Source: CALAMC01 sp964459465
Lineage (GTDB): Bacteria; Zixibacteria; MSB-5A5; GN15; PGXB01
Assembly (NCBI GenBank): GCA_964459465.1
Contig: CAYWLR010000019.1
Coordinates: 1-64,000, forward strand
DNA length: 64,000 bases
Direction of reading: 5' to 3'
A model generated the notes under the pieces. That model was given only the letters and a program-made list of their open reading frames with translations. It did not search any database and was not told the DNA's origin. Within the stretch, counting starts at the first letter, position 1, and the number at the start of each line of letters is the position of its first letter. A program made the translations under genes and the position numbers. This document shows positions 28,180 through 36,253 of this stretch, in pieces.

Positions 28180-28617
28180 ATGTCAACCAAAGAGGCCCAG
28201 CAAAAAATTGTCGATAACATGCAACGTTGGATGAAAATTGAAAATGCGTCGGTCGCATCCACCGGCAAAGTCATCGAAAAAACCAATAATCCCATAGTCA
28301 GGCTGATCATGGAAATTATCCAGCGCGATTCCCAGTTGCACTATCGCGTCCAGGAATTGATCGCCGATAGCCTGACCACCAAAACCATCACGCTCACACC
28401 GGACGAAGTCGGCGAAGTGTGGGACCTGGTGGAAAAACACATCAACCTGGAAAAGAAAACGGTTGAACTGGCCCATGAAGCGCTGGAAGCAATTAAAGGC
28501 AAGCGGATGATGGTTCAAGAGTATCTTTTGCACTACCTTCTGGTCGACGAGGAAAAGCACAATGACGTGCTCGACAAGATGCGGCTTATCAAGGAGAAGA
28601 TGTATCCGTACGGTTAA
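28180..28617 (+). CDS. Ferritin-like-fold protein downstream of qmoC
   Basis: A 145-residue all-helical protein. The ATG at 28180 is preferred because AAGGAGGA lies just before it; a longer frame from 28072 has no such site. Helices carry acidic/His pairs, RDSQLHYRVQELI near residue 50 and LLVDEEKHNDVLDKM near residue 122, the D-E-E-K-H element being typical of ferritin-like di-metal proteins. It may bind a di-iron centre, but the full set of ligands is not certain. It follows qmoC by 176 bases and ends before a clear terminator. Confidence 0.65.
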   Translation: MSTKEAQQKIVDNMQRWMKIENASVASTGKVIEKTNNPIVRLIMEIIQRDSQLHYRVQELIADSLTTKTITLTPDEVGEVWDLVEKHINLEKKTVELAHEALEAIKGKRMMVQEYLLHYLLVDEEKHNDVLDKMRLIKEKMYPYG

Positions 28618-28648
28618 ACCAGCTTCATTATTTCCGAATATAATATTG

Positions 28649-28677
28649 GCGTCGGATTAAGATTCCGGCGCTTTTTT
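28649..28677 (+). terminator. Rho-independent terminator
   Basis: Stem GCGTCGGA / TCCGGCGC (one G-T pair) with a 7-base loop, followed by six T residues. It ends the qmoC-ferritin-like transcription unit. Confidence 0.85.
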
Positions 28678-28690
28678 ATTGATTGAATGA

Positions 28691-30220
28691 TTATCCGGCC
28701 CAGACGGCGAGTTCATCCACGACCGATTCAATGGCGGGCGTGCGGGCCTCGTAGGCGACATTCAGGCCGCAGGCTTCGATGACTTTTGAAGTTGTCTTCC
28801 CGATTGATACTATTTTCGCTTTTTCTGTCAGCCGCTTGAGTTCGTCTTTGTCAAGATTGACCATGAATCCATCGACCGCCCGGCCGCTGGTGAATATGAT
28901 ATAATCCGGGGGGTATTCGAAAAGCTTTTCTTTGGCCTCATCGGGCCAGTATACGAATGTCGTTTTATAAACAATTAGCGGGATGACTCGGGCGCCGGCC
29001 GTTTCGAGCATTTTGGCCACCGGGTCGGTATCTTGCGCCCCGGCGACGCGAATAATGGTACTGCCTTTTATATCTTTTTCGGCAATCAGTCCTTCGGCCA
29101 GAGCCAGCGACGACGACTTCTCCGGGGCGTAATCATCGACAAGACGGTGCTTTTGCAATGCCCGAAGTGTGCCGTAACCCATGCGGGCGATCTTGTATTG
29201 TGATAATGTCCGGATATCCCTGAAGTGCCCCAGGTACTGCCTGATAAAATGATCGACACCGTTTTCACTGGTAAAAAGAAGCCATTTATCATCGGTCATG
29301 ATATTTTTAAGCTGTTTCCAGCCGGTGTCGTCGATGATTTCTTTGACCGCGATGGTTGGATATGCCAGAACTTCCGCCCCGTGCATGCGAAGTCTTTCAT
29401 ACATTTCCCAAGCCTGGTGGCCTGGTCGGGTGACCATGACCCGTTTTCCCCAGAGTGGCTTCGATGATATCCATTCCATTGTCTTTTTTAATTCAATCGC
29501 ATGACCGACCACGAAAATGGCCGGGGCCTTTATCCTGTTTTCTTTTGCATCCTGTGGCAGTTTGCCCAGCGTCGAGATTATCGTACGCATGGTCGGGAAC
29601 GTGCCCCGTTCGATTATGACCGCCGGTACCGCGGCATCCATACCGCCGTCGAGCAATTCGCCGGTTATTCTTTCAATCTCGGCGACGGCCATATATATCG
29701 CCAATGTCCCGCCCGGTAATCTGGCAATCTGCTTCCAGGGGACCCCGGATAATTCTTTTTCCCTGGCCTTGTGGCCGGCGGCGAATATCACAAAGGACGC
29801 CTTTTCGCGATCGGTCAAGGGAATACCGGCATAGGCCGCCGCCGCTATCGCGGCCGTGACACCGGGGACGATTTCGAAAGGAATATTATGCTTTTTGAGA
29901 AAACGAGCTTCTTCACCGCCGCGTCCGAAAATGAGGGGATCACTGCCTTTGAGGCGAACCACGACTCTGCCTTCACTGGCCAGCTTCAGCAGGAGACTAT
30001 TGATTTCATCCTGCAATATATTTTCTTTCCCTCCCCTTTTGCCGACATAGTGTTTTTCAACCTTGGCGGGCAGCGTCACAATGAGCTCGTCGGGAATCAG
30101 GCTGTCATAAACGACAGCATCACAAGAATGAAGTAAGTCTTTTCCCTTGACTGTAATCAGACCCGGATCACCCGGTCCGGCGCCGACCAGATATACAATG
30201 CCTGTCTCAATCCTGGTCAT
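28691..30220 (-). CDS. cobA-hemD: Uroporphyrinogen-III C-methyltransferase / uroporphyrinogen-III synthase fusion
   Basis: A 509-residue two-domain enzyme. Residues 1-245 are the SAM-dependent methyltransferase (VYLVGAGPGDPGLITVKG near 8 and VRLKGSDPLIFGRGGEEA near 88), which makes precorrin-2. Residues about 255-509 are uroporphyrinogen-III synthase (HemD), which closes the ring. Together they supply precorrin-2 for siroheme. Its start overlaps the end of the precorrin-2 dehydrogenase gene by 14 bases. It is the last gene of the leftward run that starts near dsrM, so siroheme synthesis is placed with its consumer, DsrAB. Confidence 0.93.
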   Translation of the reverse strand: MTRIETGIVYLVGAGPGDPGLITVKGKDLLHSCDAVVYDSLIPDELIVTLPAKVEKHYVGKRGGKENILQDEINSLLLKLASEGRVVVRLKGSDPLIFGRGGEEARFLKKHNIPFEIVPGVTAAIAAAAYAGIPLTDREKASFVIFAAGHKAREKELSGVPWKQIARLPGGTLAIYMAVAEIERITGELLDGGMDAAVPAVIIERGTFPTMRTIISTLGKLPQDAKENRIKAPAIFVVGHAIELKKTMEWISSKPLWGKRVMVTRPGHQAWEMYERLRMHGAEVLAYPTIAVKEIIDDTGWKQLKNIMTDDKWLLFTSENGVDHFIRQYLGHFRDIRTLSQYKIARMGYGTLRALQKHRLVDDYAPEKSSSLALAEGLIAEKDIKGSTIIRVAGAQDTDPVAKMLETAGARVIPLIVYKTTFVYWPDEAKEKLFEYPPDYIIFTSGRAVDGFMVNLDKDELKRLTEKAKIVSIGKTTSKVIEACGLNVAYEARTPAIESVVDELAVWAG

Positions 30221-30863
30221 GATCGGTTGTTTCCAACATTTCTATCAAAAGGTCTTTGATTTGGCCGCCATCTTTTTCTTTTAATATCTCTTTCCAGTCG
30301 GCGTTTAAGAAGCGATCGATGCAGGCTTCCTGTCGCAATTTATTGCCGGGAAAACGTCTTTTAAGTTCATCTCGGAAACAGGCGGCATAATCGGCGATCT
30401 TCTCCCAGTGTTCGGGGAAAATTGTATCCAGTATGATTTTCAAATGACTGGCAAGAAACGGCGCGGTGCCGTCGGTGGAAACCGCCACCGACAGATGATG
30501 GCGCCGGATCGTGGCCGGGAAAATAAAATCGCACAGGGGAGGATTATCGACGACATTAACCGGTATGCCGACATTATGACAATCATCGTAAACCTGCTTA
30601 TTGACGGCCTCATCGTTGCAAGCCGCGATGACCAGCCCGAAAGCGGTGGCATCATTCTTAATGTAACTTCGTTCTTCGAGTTTCACAAGTCCGCGGTCGC
30701 GGTAGTATTTTATTTTGTCATCGGCTTCTTCGGCAATGACGGTGATGTCGGCCCCGTAGTCGATTAAATTATCAATTTTACGCACGGCCACTTTGCCGCC
30801 TCCGACCACAAGACAGCGGCGTTCATGCATCGATATGTTAATCGGCAGATATTTTTTCTTCAT
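30207..30863 (-). CDS. Precorrin-2 dehydrogenase / sirohydrochlorin ferrochelatase (Met8/CysG N-terminal type)
   Basis: A 218-residue NAD-binding protein. LPINISMHERRCLVVGGGKV near residue 5 shows the Rossmann loop V-G-G-G-K-V-A, and NVVDNPPLCDFIFPATIRR near residue 101 is the conserved catalytic stretch of this family. It oxidises precorrin-2 to sirohydrochlorin and may insert iron. It lies between hemA (18-base gap) and cobA-hemD (overlap), in an operon devoted to siroheme. The C-terminal segment is shorter than in full CysG. Confidence 0.9.
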   Translation of the reverse strand: MKKKYLPINISMHERRCLVVGGGKVAVRKIDNLIDYGADITVIAEEADDKIKYYRDRGLVKLEERSYIKNDATAFGLVIAACNDEAVNKQVYDDCHNVGIPVNVVDNPPLCDFIFPATIRRHHLSVAVSTDGTAPFLASHLKIILDTIFPEHWEKIADYAACFRDELKRRFPGNKLRQEACIDRFLNADWKEILKEKDGGQIKDLLIEMLETTDHDQD

Positions 30864-30881
30864 CGGTCATCCCCGGTTTAT

Positions 30882-32084
30882 CTATTTTGAAGTCCTGATT
30901 TTGGTAAAGAGAAGTCTTTCCACCAGCCTGCGGCTGGCCAGGTCGAGCCGGGTTCGGGTCGTGTCGTCCAGGCCCTCCAGAAGCTCGGCCAGTTCCTCCT
31001 GCCGAAGGTCCTCGAAATATCTTTCCAGTCCGTTATAAACCGGTTCGCGGCGAATGTGCTCAAACCAGTACGTGAATTCGCTTAATTTCTGTTTTATTAT
31101 TTCTTCGGCATCGGGGATGGCATTTCGGCGAATATCCTGCTGGCGATGGACATATTCATCGACATCGTCGAGGTCGAATAATTCTATATTTCTCAATGAC
31201 CCCTTGGTATATTCGACGTCGCGCGGGATGGCCATGTCAATAATAATGAGTCTATGTTCGGGATGTTTGACCGCGAATTCCGACAGCGTCGAAGCCGTGA
31301 TAATCGGTCTGTCGGCTCCGGTACAGGAAACAATTATATCTACTTTCGGCAGAAGATTGGGTATTTCTTCCAGAGAGCAAGCCGGGGCGTGGAATTTTCG
31401 GCCGAACTGTACTGCCTTTTCCAGTGTCCGGTTGGCAAACGTGAACGTGATTCCTTCGGTCCGGGCCAGATGTCTGGCGGCCAGCGAAATCATGCGGTTG
31501 ATTCCGATGAACAAGACTCCGGCGTTATTCATGATGGCCCGGCGCGTTTTCAAAAGCTCCATCGAGGCGCCGCTGATAGAGCAGGCGCCTCTGCCCATCT
31601 CGGTATCGGTACGAACCTGTTTGCCGACACGAAACGCCTGGTGAAAAAGGCGGTGCAATATTTTATCGGTCGATTTGACCTTACAGGCCGAGCTGTAGGC
31701 ATCCTTGACCTGCCCCATTATCTGGTTTTCCCCGATAACCATCGAATCGATCCCGGCCGTAACGCGGAACAAATGTAGTACCGCCTCTTCGTTAAGTCGA
31801 ATATAGAAGCGGTCACGAAGCGATGATATGTCGATATCTCGAAATTTCCGATAAAATTCAACTACCACTCCAAAGGGGTCGAGATGCTTGTCCATGACGG
31901 AATAGAATTCATCGCGGTTGCAGGTTGATACGATTACCCCCTCGCGCATACCGGCGATTTCGGCGAATTCGGCATGCGCTCGGGCAATATCCTCGGGTCC
32001 GATCTGCAATGGTTCCCGTTCGGACAGCGTTGAAGTCTTGTGATTTAGTCCGCAGACGCACAAATGCCAGTTATCGGTCGCCAT
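30882..32084 (-). CDS. hemA: Glutamyl-tRNA reductase
   Basis: A 400-residue enzyme that reduces glutamyl-tRNA to glutamate-1-semialdehyde, the committed step of tetrapyrrole synthesis. The N-terminal GLNHKTSTLSEREPL and the catalytic cysteine in STCNRDEFY (Cys55) are visible, followed by the NADPH-binding domain near residue 180 (AGVLFIGINRMISLAARHL) and a C-terminal dimerisation helix. In this copy the Rossmann glycines read G-I-N-R rather than the usual G-A-G-E-M, an unusual substitution. It begins the siroheme-supply block. Confidence 0.92.
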   Translation of the reverse strand: MATDNWHLCVCGLNHKTSTLSEREPLQIGPEDIARAHAEFAEIAGMREGVIVSTCNRDEFYSVMDKHLDPFGVVVEFYRKFRDIDISSLRDRFYIRLNEEAVLHLFRVTAGIDSMVIGENQIMGQVKDAYSSACKVKSTDKILHRLFHQAFRVGKQVRTDTEMGRGACSISGASMELLKTRRAIMNNAGVLFIGINRMISLAARHLARTEGITFTFANRTLEKAVQFGRKFHAPACSLEEIPNLLPKVDIIVSCTGADRPIITASTLSEFAVKHPEHRLIIIDMAIPRDVEYTKGSLRNIELFDLDDVDEYVHRQQDIRRNAIPDAEEIIKQKLSEFTYWFEHIRREPVYNGLERYFEDLRQEELAELLEGLDDTTRTRLDLASRRLVERLLFTKIRTSK

Positions 32085-32125
32085 GCATTAAGCTCCAGAT
32101 ATATTTAATACGGATAAGCATCATA

Positions 32126-33838
32126 TTATTTGGTAGCCTGCACGCCACCGCCAATTATTTGTACATTTTTAAAGCCGGTCGCCTTTAAAATAGCCGCCGC
32201 CTGATATGACCGGACACCGCGCCTGCAGATAATATATATTACTTTATTACGATCAAGCTCTGACAATCGGTCCCGGAGGGTTAAAAGGGGAATATTTATA
32301 ACGCCTTCTACTTTTACTCCGTTGCCGATAAGCGGGTCACCGGTAAATTCCTCGACTTCGCGGACATCGATTATGACCGAATTGTCCGGGTTCAATTTTA
32401 TATATGTTGCCGGATTGACAAATTCGCATCCGTTCAGGCGGGCAATGCCCATTCCGGCCAGGTGATGAAGCGGGTCGAGAGCCTCGGAATAGGGGGGAGC
32501 GTAACCATGTTCGAAGTCAAGCAGGTCATCGATTTTCGCATCGAAATTTAAAAATGTCGAAAACGTGTCAATTCTGCGGCATATGTCACCTTTGCCGACG
32601 GCTTGCAGGCCGAGCAACTTACGGCTTTTTTTGTCGAAGACCATTTTCAACGTGAATGTGCCATAATCCGGGTAATAATCGGGTTTATCGGGCCATGAAC
32701 CCCAGACCGTTTCAATATCGAATCCGGCCATACGGGCGGCCTTTTCTGACAGCCCGGTGGCTCCGACGTTGACATCGAATATCTTTATGACAAATGTCCC
32801 CAGGACGCCTTTAAAGGGCTGATTATTGCCGGAAATATGTTCGGCGATGACGCGGCCATGACGGTTGGCCAGTGAACCCATCGGAATATACATTTTACTT
32901 CCGCTCAAGCGATTGGTGGCTTCGGTGCAGTCGCCTCCGGCGTAAATATCGGGATCGGAAGTTTGCATGTACTCGTTGACAACTATGCCTCCGGTTGAGC
33001 CGATGGTCAAGCCGCATTCTTTGGCCAGACGCACTTCCGGTTTTGCGCCAAGGGCAAGAAAGACAAAATCAGTGACTATCGGTTCTCGGTCTGCTATTGA
33101 AACCACCGGATGGCCATCGTCATTAAGAGAGATTTCTTCCACCCCGACACCGGTCATAACGGTGATATTATTGCGCTTCGCCTCGCGTTCGGCGATGGCG
33201 GCCATTTCCGGGTCAAGAATATAGGGGAGAAGCTGATTTTGCACTTCGATAAGAGTGGTTTCAATACCCCACAGTTCGGCACAGGCGGCCATTAGTTCGC
33301 AACCGATAAAACCACCACCGATCATAACGGCGTTTCCGACCTGCCCGGTTTCGGCCAGATTGCGGAAGGTCAGAGCATCTTCGGGGCGAGTGAAATGGCG
33401 GATTCTATCGCTTTGGGGGAATTTGAATGGCGGGACCATCGGACTGGCTCCCGTGGCGATAACCAGCTTGTTATAGCCGTGCTCGATAATTTCGCCGGTT
33501 TCGAGCATTCTGACGGTTACCGCTTTATCGGCACGATTGATTGCAGTGACTTCGGCCTGCGTGATTGCCTTAAAACCCTTAGCCTTTTCGAAGAATGCCG
33601 GATTGCGCTCGAGACCATATGATGTCACCAGTAACTCTTTAAAGGAACCGATATCGCCGGAGGCGAAAAATGGCATGCCGCAGGTCGCGTAAGACATCAA
33701 TGCCTCTTTTTGGAAGAGCGTAATACTCATCTCCGGATTTCTCCGGGCCAGTGTTGCCGCAGTTTTTGGACCGGCGGCGACGCCACCGATAATGACTACA
33801 TCGGAATATCTTTTGCCCATCATTTTTGGTCTTCCCAA
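32126..33838 (-). CDS. CoA-disulfide-reductase-like flavoprotein with C-terminal rhodanese
   Basis: A 570-residue protein. Residues about 10-450 are a pyridine-nucleotide disulfide oxidoreductase with FAD loop VIIGGVAAGPKTAATLARR, the single redox cysteine in SYATCGMPFF (near residue 53), and the second FAD motif near IYAGGDCTEA. Residues about 475-570 are a rhodanese domain with active-site loop ICRRGVRSY. This architecture is known from CoA persulfide/polysulfide reductases (NADH-dependent). Its place between dsrP and hemA suggests handling of sulfane sulfur or persulfides produced around Dsr; that is inference. The start codon follows a short gap after dsrP. Confidence 0.87.
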   Translation of the reverse strand: MGRPKMMGKRYSDVVIIGGVAAGPKTAATLARRNPEMSITLFQKEALMSYATCGMPFFASGDIGSFKELLVTSYGLERNPAFFEKAKGFKAITQAEVTAINRADKAVTVRMLETGEIIEHGYNKLVIATGASPMVPPFKFPQSDRIRHFTRPEDALTFRNLAETGQVGNAVMIGGGFIGCELMAACAELWGIETTLIEVQNQLLPYILDPEMAAIAEREAKRNNITVMTGVGVEEISLNDDGHPVVSIADREPIVTDFVFLALGAKPEVRLAKECGLTIGSTGGIVVNEYMQTSDPDIYAGGDCTEATNRLSGSKMYIPMGSLANRHGRVIAEHISGNNQPFKGVLGTFVIKIFDVNVGATGLSEKAARMAGFDIETVWGSWPDKPDYYPDYGTFTLKMVFDKKSRKLLGLQAVGKGDICRRIDTFSTFLNFDAKIDDLLDFEHGYAPPYSEALDPLHHLAGMGIARLNGCEFVNPATYIKLNPDNSVIIDVREVEEFTGDPLIGNGVKVEGVINIPLLTLRDRLSELDRNKVIYIICRRGVRSYQAAAILKATGFKNVQIIGGGVQATK

Positions 33839-33845
33839 TCATGCC

Positions 33846-33868
33846 AACGCCGGCGTGGAGCCGGCGTT
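33846..33868. repeat. GC-rich palindrome between dsrP and the disulfide-reductase gene
   Basis: Perfect 9-bp stem AACGCCGGC / GCCGGCGTT with a 5-base loop. It lacks a T-run on the coding strand. It resembles a REP-type element; a related GCCGGC palindrome occurs at 41750-41765. Confidence 0.6.
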
Positions 33869-33902
33869 GAAAAATACCATATATGTCGAATAAAGCAATA
33901 TC

Positions 33903-35063
33903 CTATTTGTAGCCAATTTGATGCCGTACGGCCATGGCCACTTTATAAAAAACCGTTAAAACCAAAAATCCAACGCTCCAGATGCCGATCACGATCATAA
34001 TTTCCGGCAGTGTTGGAATGTATTCCACCACCTTGCCCAGCGGCGATGGGACAAAACCGGTAATGACCATGCCCATGCCTTTCTCGATCCAGAGCGACCC
34101 GATAACCGTGATACACGCCAAAAGAAACAGGCCTTTATTGGCGCGGAATTTGGGAACCAGCAGGAGTACCAGGGATACGACAGAAAGTACCGCCGAGGTC
34201 CACATCCACGGTACAAGGAAATTGGCGTCGCCGATGCCAAGGTAGAGGTATTCGAAATGGTGGATGTGCTCCGGAATATCACTGTACAATGCAGTAAACA
34301 GCTCCAACAGGACAAAAAAGACGTTAATTGCCATGGCGTAGGTTATAATCTCGCCCAGTTTGGCCAGGGCTTTTTCGCCGACATCGTAATTGGCAAACCT
34401 TTTGAGCAGGAAACAAATAAGGACCAGAAAAGCCGGACCGGCCGCGAAGGCGGAAGCCAAAAAGCGCGGGGCCAGAATGGCCGTCAGCCAGAACGGCCTC
34501 GCCGCCAGGCCATTGTATAAAAAGGCCGTAACGGTATGAATGCTGACCGCCCACGGTATGGATATGATGATAAACGGCTTTATCCATCCCGGCGGCTTGA
34601 TGCCTTTGCGCTCGGCGCTGAACGTTACCTGGGAAATCAGGACGTTCAAAAACAGATATCCCGAAAGGACAATCATATCCCAGAACAAAAGCGAACTGGG
34701 TGTCGGGTTCAAAGGCATATTTAAAATACGAATCGGATTACCGATGTCAACGAAGACGAACAACAGGCACATAATGACCGAGCCGATCGCCAGAAATTCG
34801 CCGAGCACGGTCATCTTGGCGAAATCCCTGTAATTGTGAAGGTAGTACGGCAAGACCACCATCACCGCGGAGGCGGCTACCCCGACCAGAAAGGTGAACT
34901 GCGCGATATAAAGTCCCCAGGGCACGTCGCGTCCCAGACCGGTGATATACATACCGTTGTTGAACTGACGCAGGTATGTTAGAAAGCCGATACCGATCAA
35001 TATCAAAAGCAGGCCTACCCAGCCCCAGTATTGTTTAGATCCTGTCAATGCTTTTTCTATCAT
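33903..35063 (-). CDS. dsrP: Sulfite reduction-associated membrane protein DsrP
   Basis: A 386-residue NrfD/PsrC-family integral membrane protein with about ten hydrophobic helices and no Fe-S motifs. Features such as GLGRDVPWGLYIAQFTFLVG near residue 42 match NrfD-type quinone-interacting subunits. It is the membrane anchor of the periplasmic module of DsrMKJOP, exchanging electrons with menaquinone. It follows dsrO by seven bases. Order M-K-J-O-P is conserved. Confidence 0.93.
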   Translation of the reverse strand: MIEKALTGSKQYWGWVGLLLILIGIGFLTYLRQFNNGMYITGLGRDVPWGLYIAQFTFLVGVAASAVMVVLPYYLHNYRDFAKMTVLGEFLAIGSVIMCLLFVFVDIGNPIRILNMPLNPTPSSLLFWDMIVLSGYLFLNVLISQVTFSAERKGIKPPGWIKPFIIISIPWAVSIHTVTAFLYNGLAARPFWLTAILAPRFLASAFAAGPAFLVLICFLLKRFANYDVGEKALAKLGEIITYAMAINVFFVLLELFTALYSDIPEHIHHFEYLYLGIGDANFLVPWMWTSAVLSVVSLVLLLVPKFRANKGLFLLACITVIGSLWIEKGMGMVITGFVPSPLGKVVEYIPTLPEIMIVIGIWSVGFLVLTVFYKVAMAVRHQIGYK

Positions 35064-35070
35064 ACCACCC

Positions 35071-35862
35071 TCACACTATATAGTAAATTTCGGGGTTAGT
35101 GCCCAAAGACGGTTTGCGCCGAATCGTGTAGTGTTCGCGAAGGAGCTTGCGAACTTCGGAGTCGGCGTCCTCCAGATCGCCGAAAACCAGTGCTTTTTCC
35201 GGGCAGACTTCCACGCAGGCGGGCATTTTGCCCCGGTCAAGACGTTCCTCGCAGAAATTGCACTTTTCGACGACGCCGCGCATACGCGTCGGATAATCGG
35301 GATCGATTTCCTTGATGAACGGCTTGGGGTCGCGCCAGTTGAAACTGCGGGAACCATAGGGGCAGGCCACCACGCAGTACCGACAACCGATGCACCGGTG
35401 CATGTCCATCATGACAATGCCGTCGGCCTTCCGCCGCCAGGTTGCCTGGGTCGGGCAAACCCGAACGCAGGGCGGATTGTCGCAATGGTTGCAGAACACC
35501 AGCGCGTGCGAATTGCGTATTTCCTCTTCGAGATACTTATGGTCGGCCGATGGAAACGCTCCCTCGAAATCTTCTTTCCAGATCCATTTCACCTCGTCCT
35601 TGGGATTACCCAAATCGGGCACATTGTGGACCGCATGACAGGCATTGATACATGCGGTGCACCCTTGTTTCTCACGGCACTTTTTCAAGTCTATGACCAT
35701 CGCCCACCGTTTGGCTTTCAACGGAGAGGCTTTTTGTACGGTTTCGACGACCGGCAGGCCGGTCGTGTCATCGACCAGTTCGCCCATGATTTTTTTGCCG
35801 CCGACGCCCACCGCCGCCGTGATCCCGGCCAGTTTGATGAAATTGCGTCGATTAATTCCCAT
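35071..35862 (-). CDS. dsrO: Periplasmic ferredoxin-type subunit DsrO
   Basis: A 263-residue iron-sulfur protein with a twin-arginine signal (RRNFIKLAG near residue 5). It contains four cysteine motifs typical of PsrB/HybA-type subunits: CTACINACH, CNHCDNPPCVRVCP, CIGCRYCVVACPYG and CNFCEERLDRGKMPACVEVCP. It should be exported folded and pass electrons between DsrJ and DsrP. Its start overlaps the end of dsrJ by 11 bases. Confidence 0.94.
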   Translation of the reverse strand: MGINRRNFIKLAGITAAVGVGGKKIMGELVDDTTGLPVVETVQKASPLKAKRWAMVIDLKKCREKQGCTACINACHAVHNVPDLGNPKDEVKWIWKEDFEGAFPSADHKYLEEEIRNSHALVFCNHCDNPPCVRVCPTQATWRRKADGIVMMDMHRCIGCRYCVVACPYGSRSFNWRDPKPFIKEIDPDYPTRMRGVVEKCNFCEERLDRGKMPACVEVCPEKALVFGDLEDADSEVRKLLREHYTIRRKPSLGTNPEIYYIV

Positions 35863-36253
35863 TGGCCACCTCCGTTGTCTCCTTGGGTTCGATATGACAT
35901 TCCCAGCAGTAGGGGGTCACGGCCAGGTAGTTGTGGCATTGATCGCAAAATTCCGTTTTATTCGGATGACATTTCATGCATGTATTGGACAGGCTCATTT
36001 CATATTCCTTGCCGTCGGGTGCAATGAACGTGCGCTGGCCTTCGCGAATGACTTTATCACGCCAAACGTCGAGCATATCCATGTGCTTGCGTTTCATGTA
36101 TTCACCGGAAGCCATGCATTGCTCGCCGACGGTGACGATTTTGGGATCGGGGGCAAAGTCAGCCTTTCCGACGGCGACATTAAACCAAATAGGGAAGGTG
36201 ACCAGGGCCAGAAATACGACAATGCCGAATATTATTTTTCCACCGTCATACAT
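35852..36253 (-). CDS. dsrJ: Triheme cytochrome c DsrJ
   Basis: A 133-residue protein anchored by one N-terminal helix (about residues 5-24, uncleaved in known DsrJ). Three CxxCH haem sites are present: CMKCH, CDQCH and CWECH in the last 45 residues. An isolated upstream cysteine (EQCMASGEYM) fits the unusual His/Cys haem ligation known for DsrJ. It overlaps dsrK by eight bases. Its precise role in the DsrMKJOP complex is unsettled. Confidence 0.95.
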   Translation of the reverse strand: MYDGGKIIFGIVVFLALVTFPIWFNVAVGKADFAPDPKIVTVGEQCMASGEYMKRKHMDMLDVWRDKVIREGQRTFIAPDGKEYEMSLSNTCMKCHPNKTEFCDQCHNYLAVTPYCWECHIEPKETTEVANGN

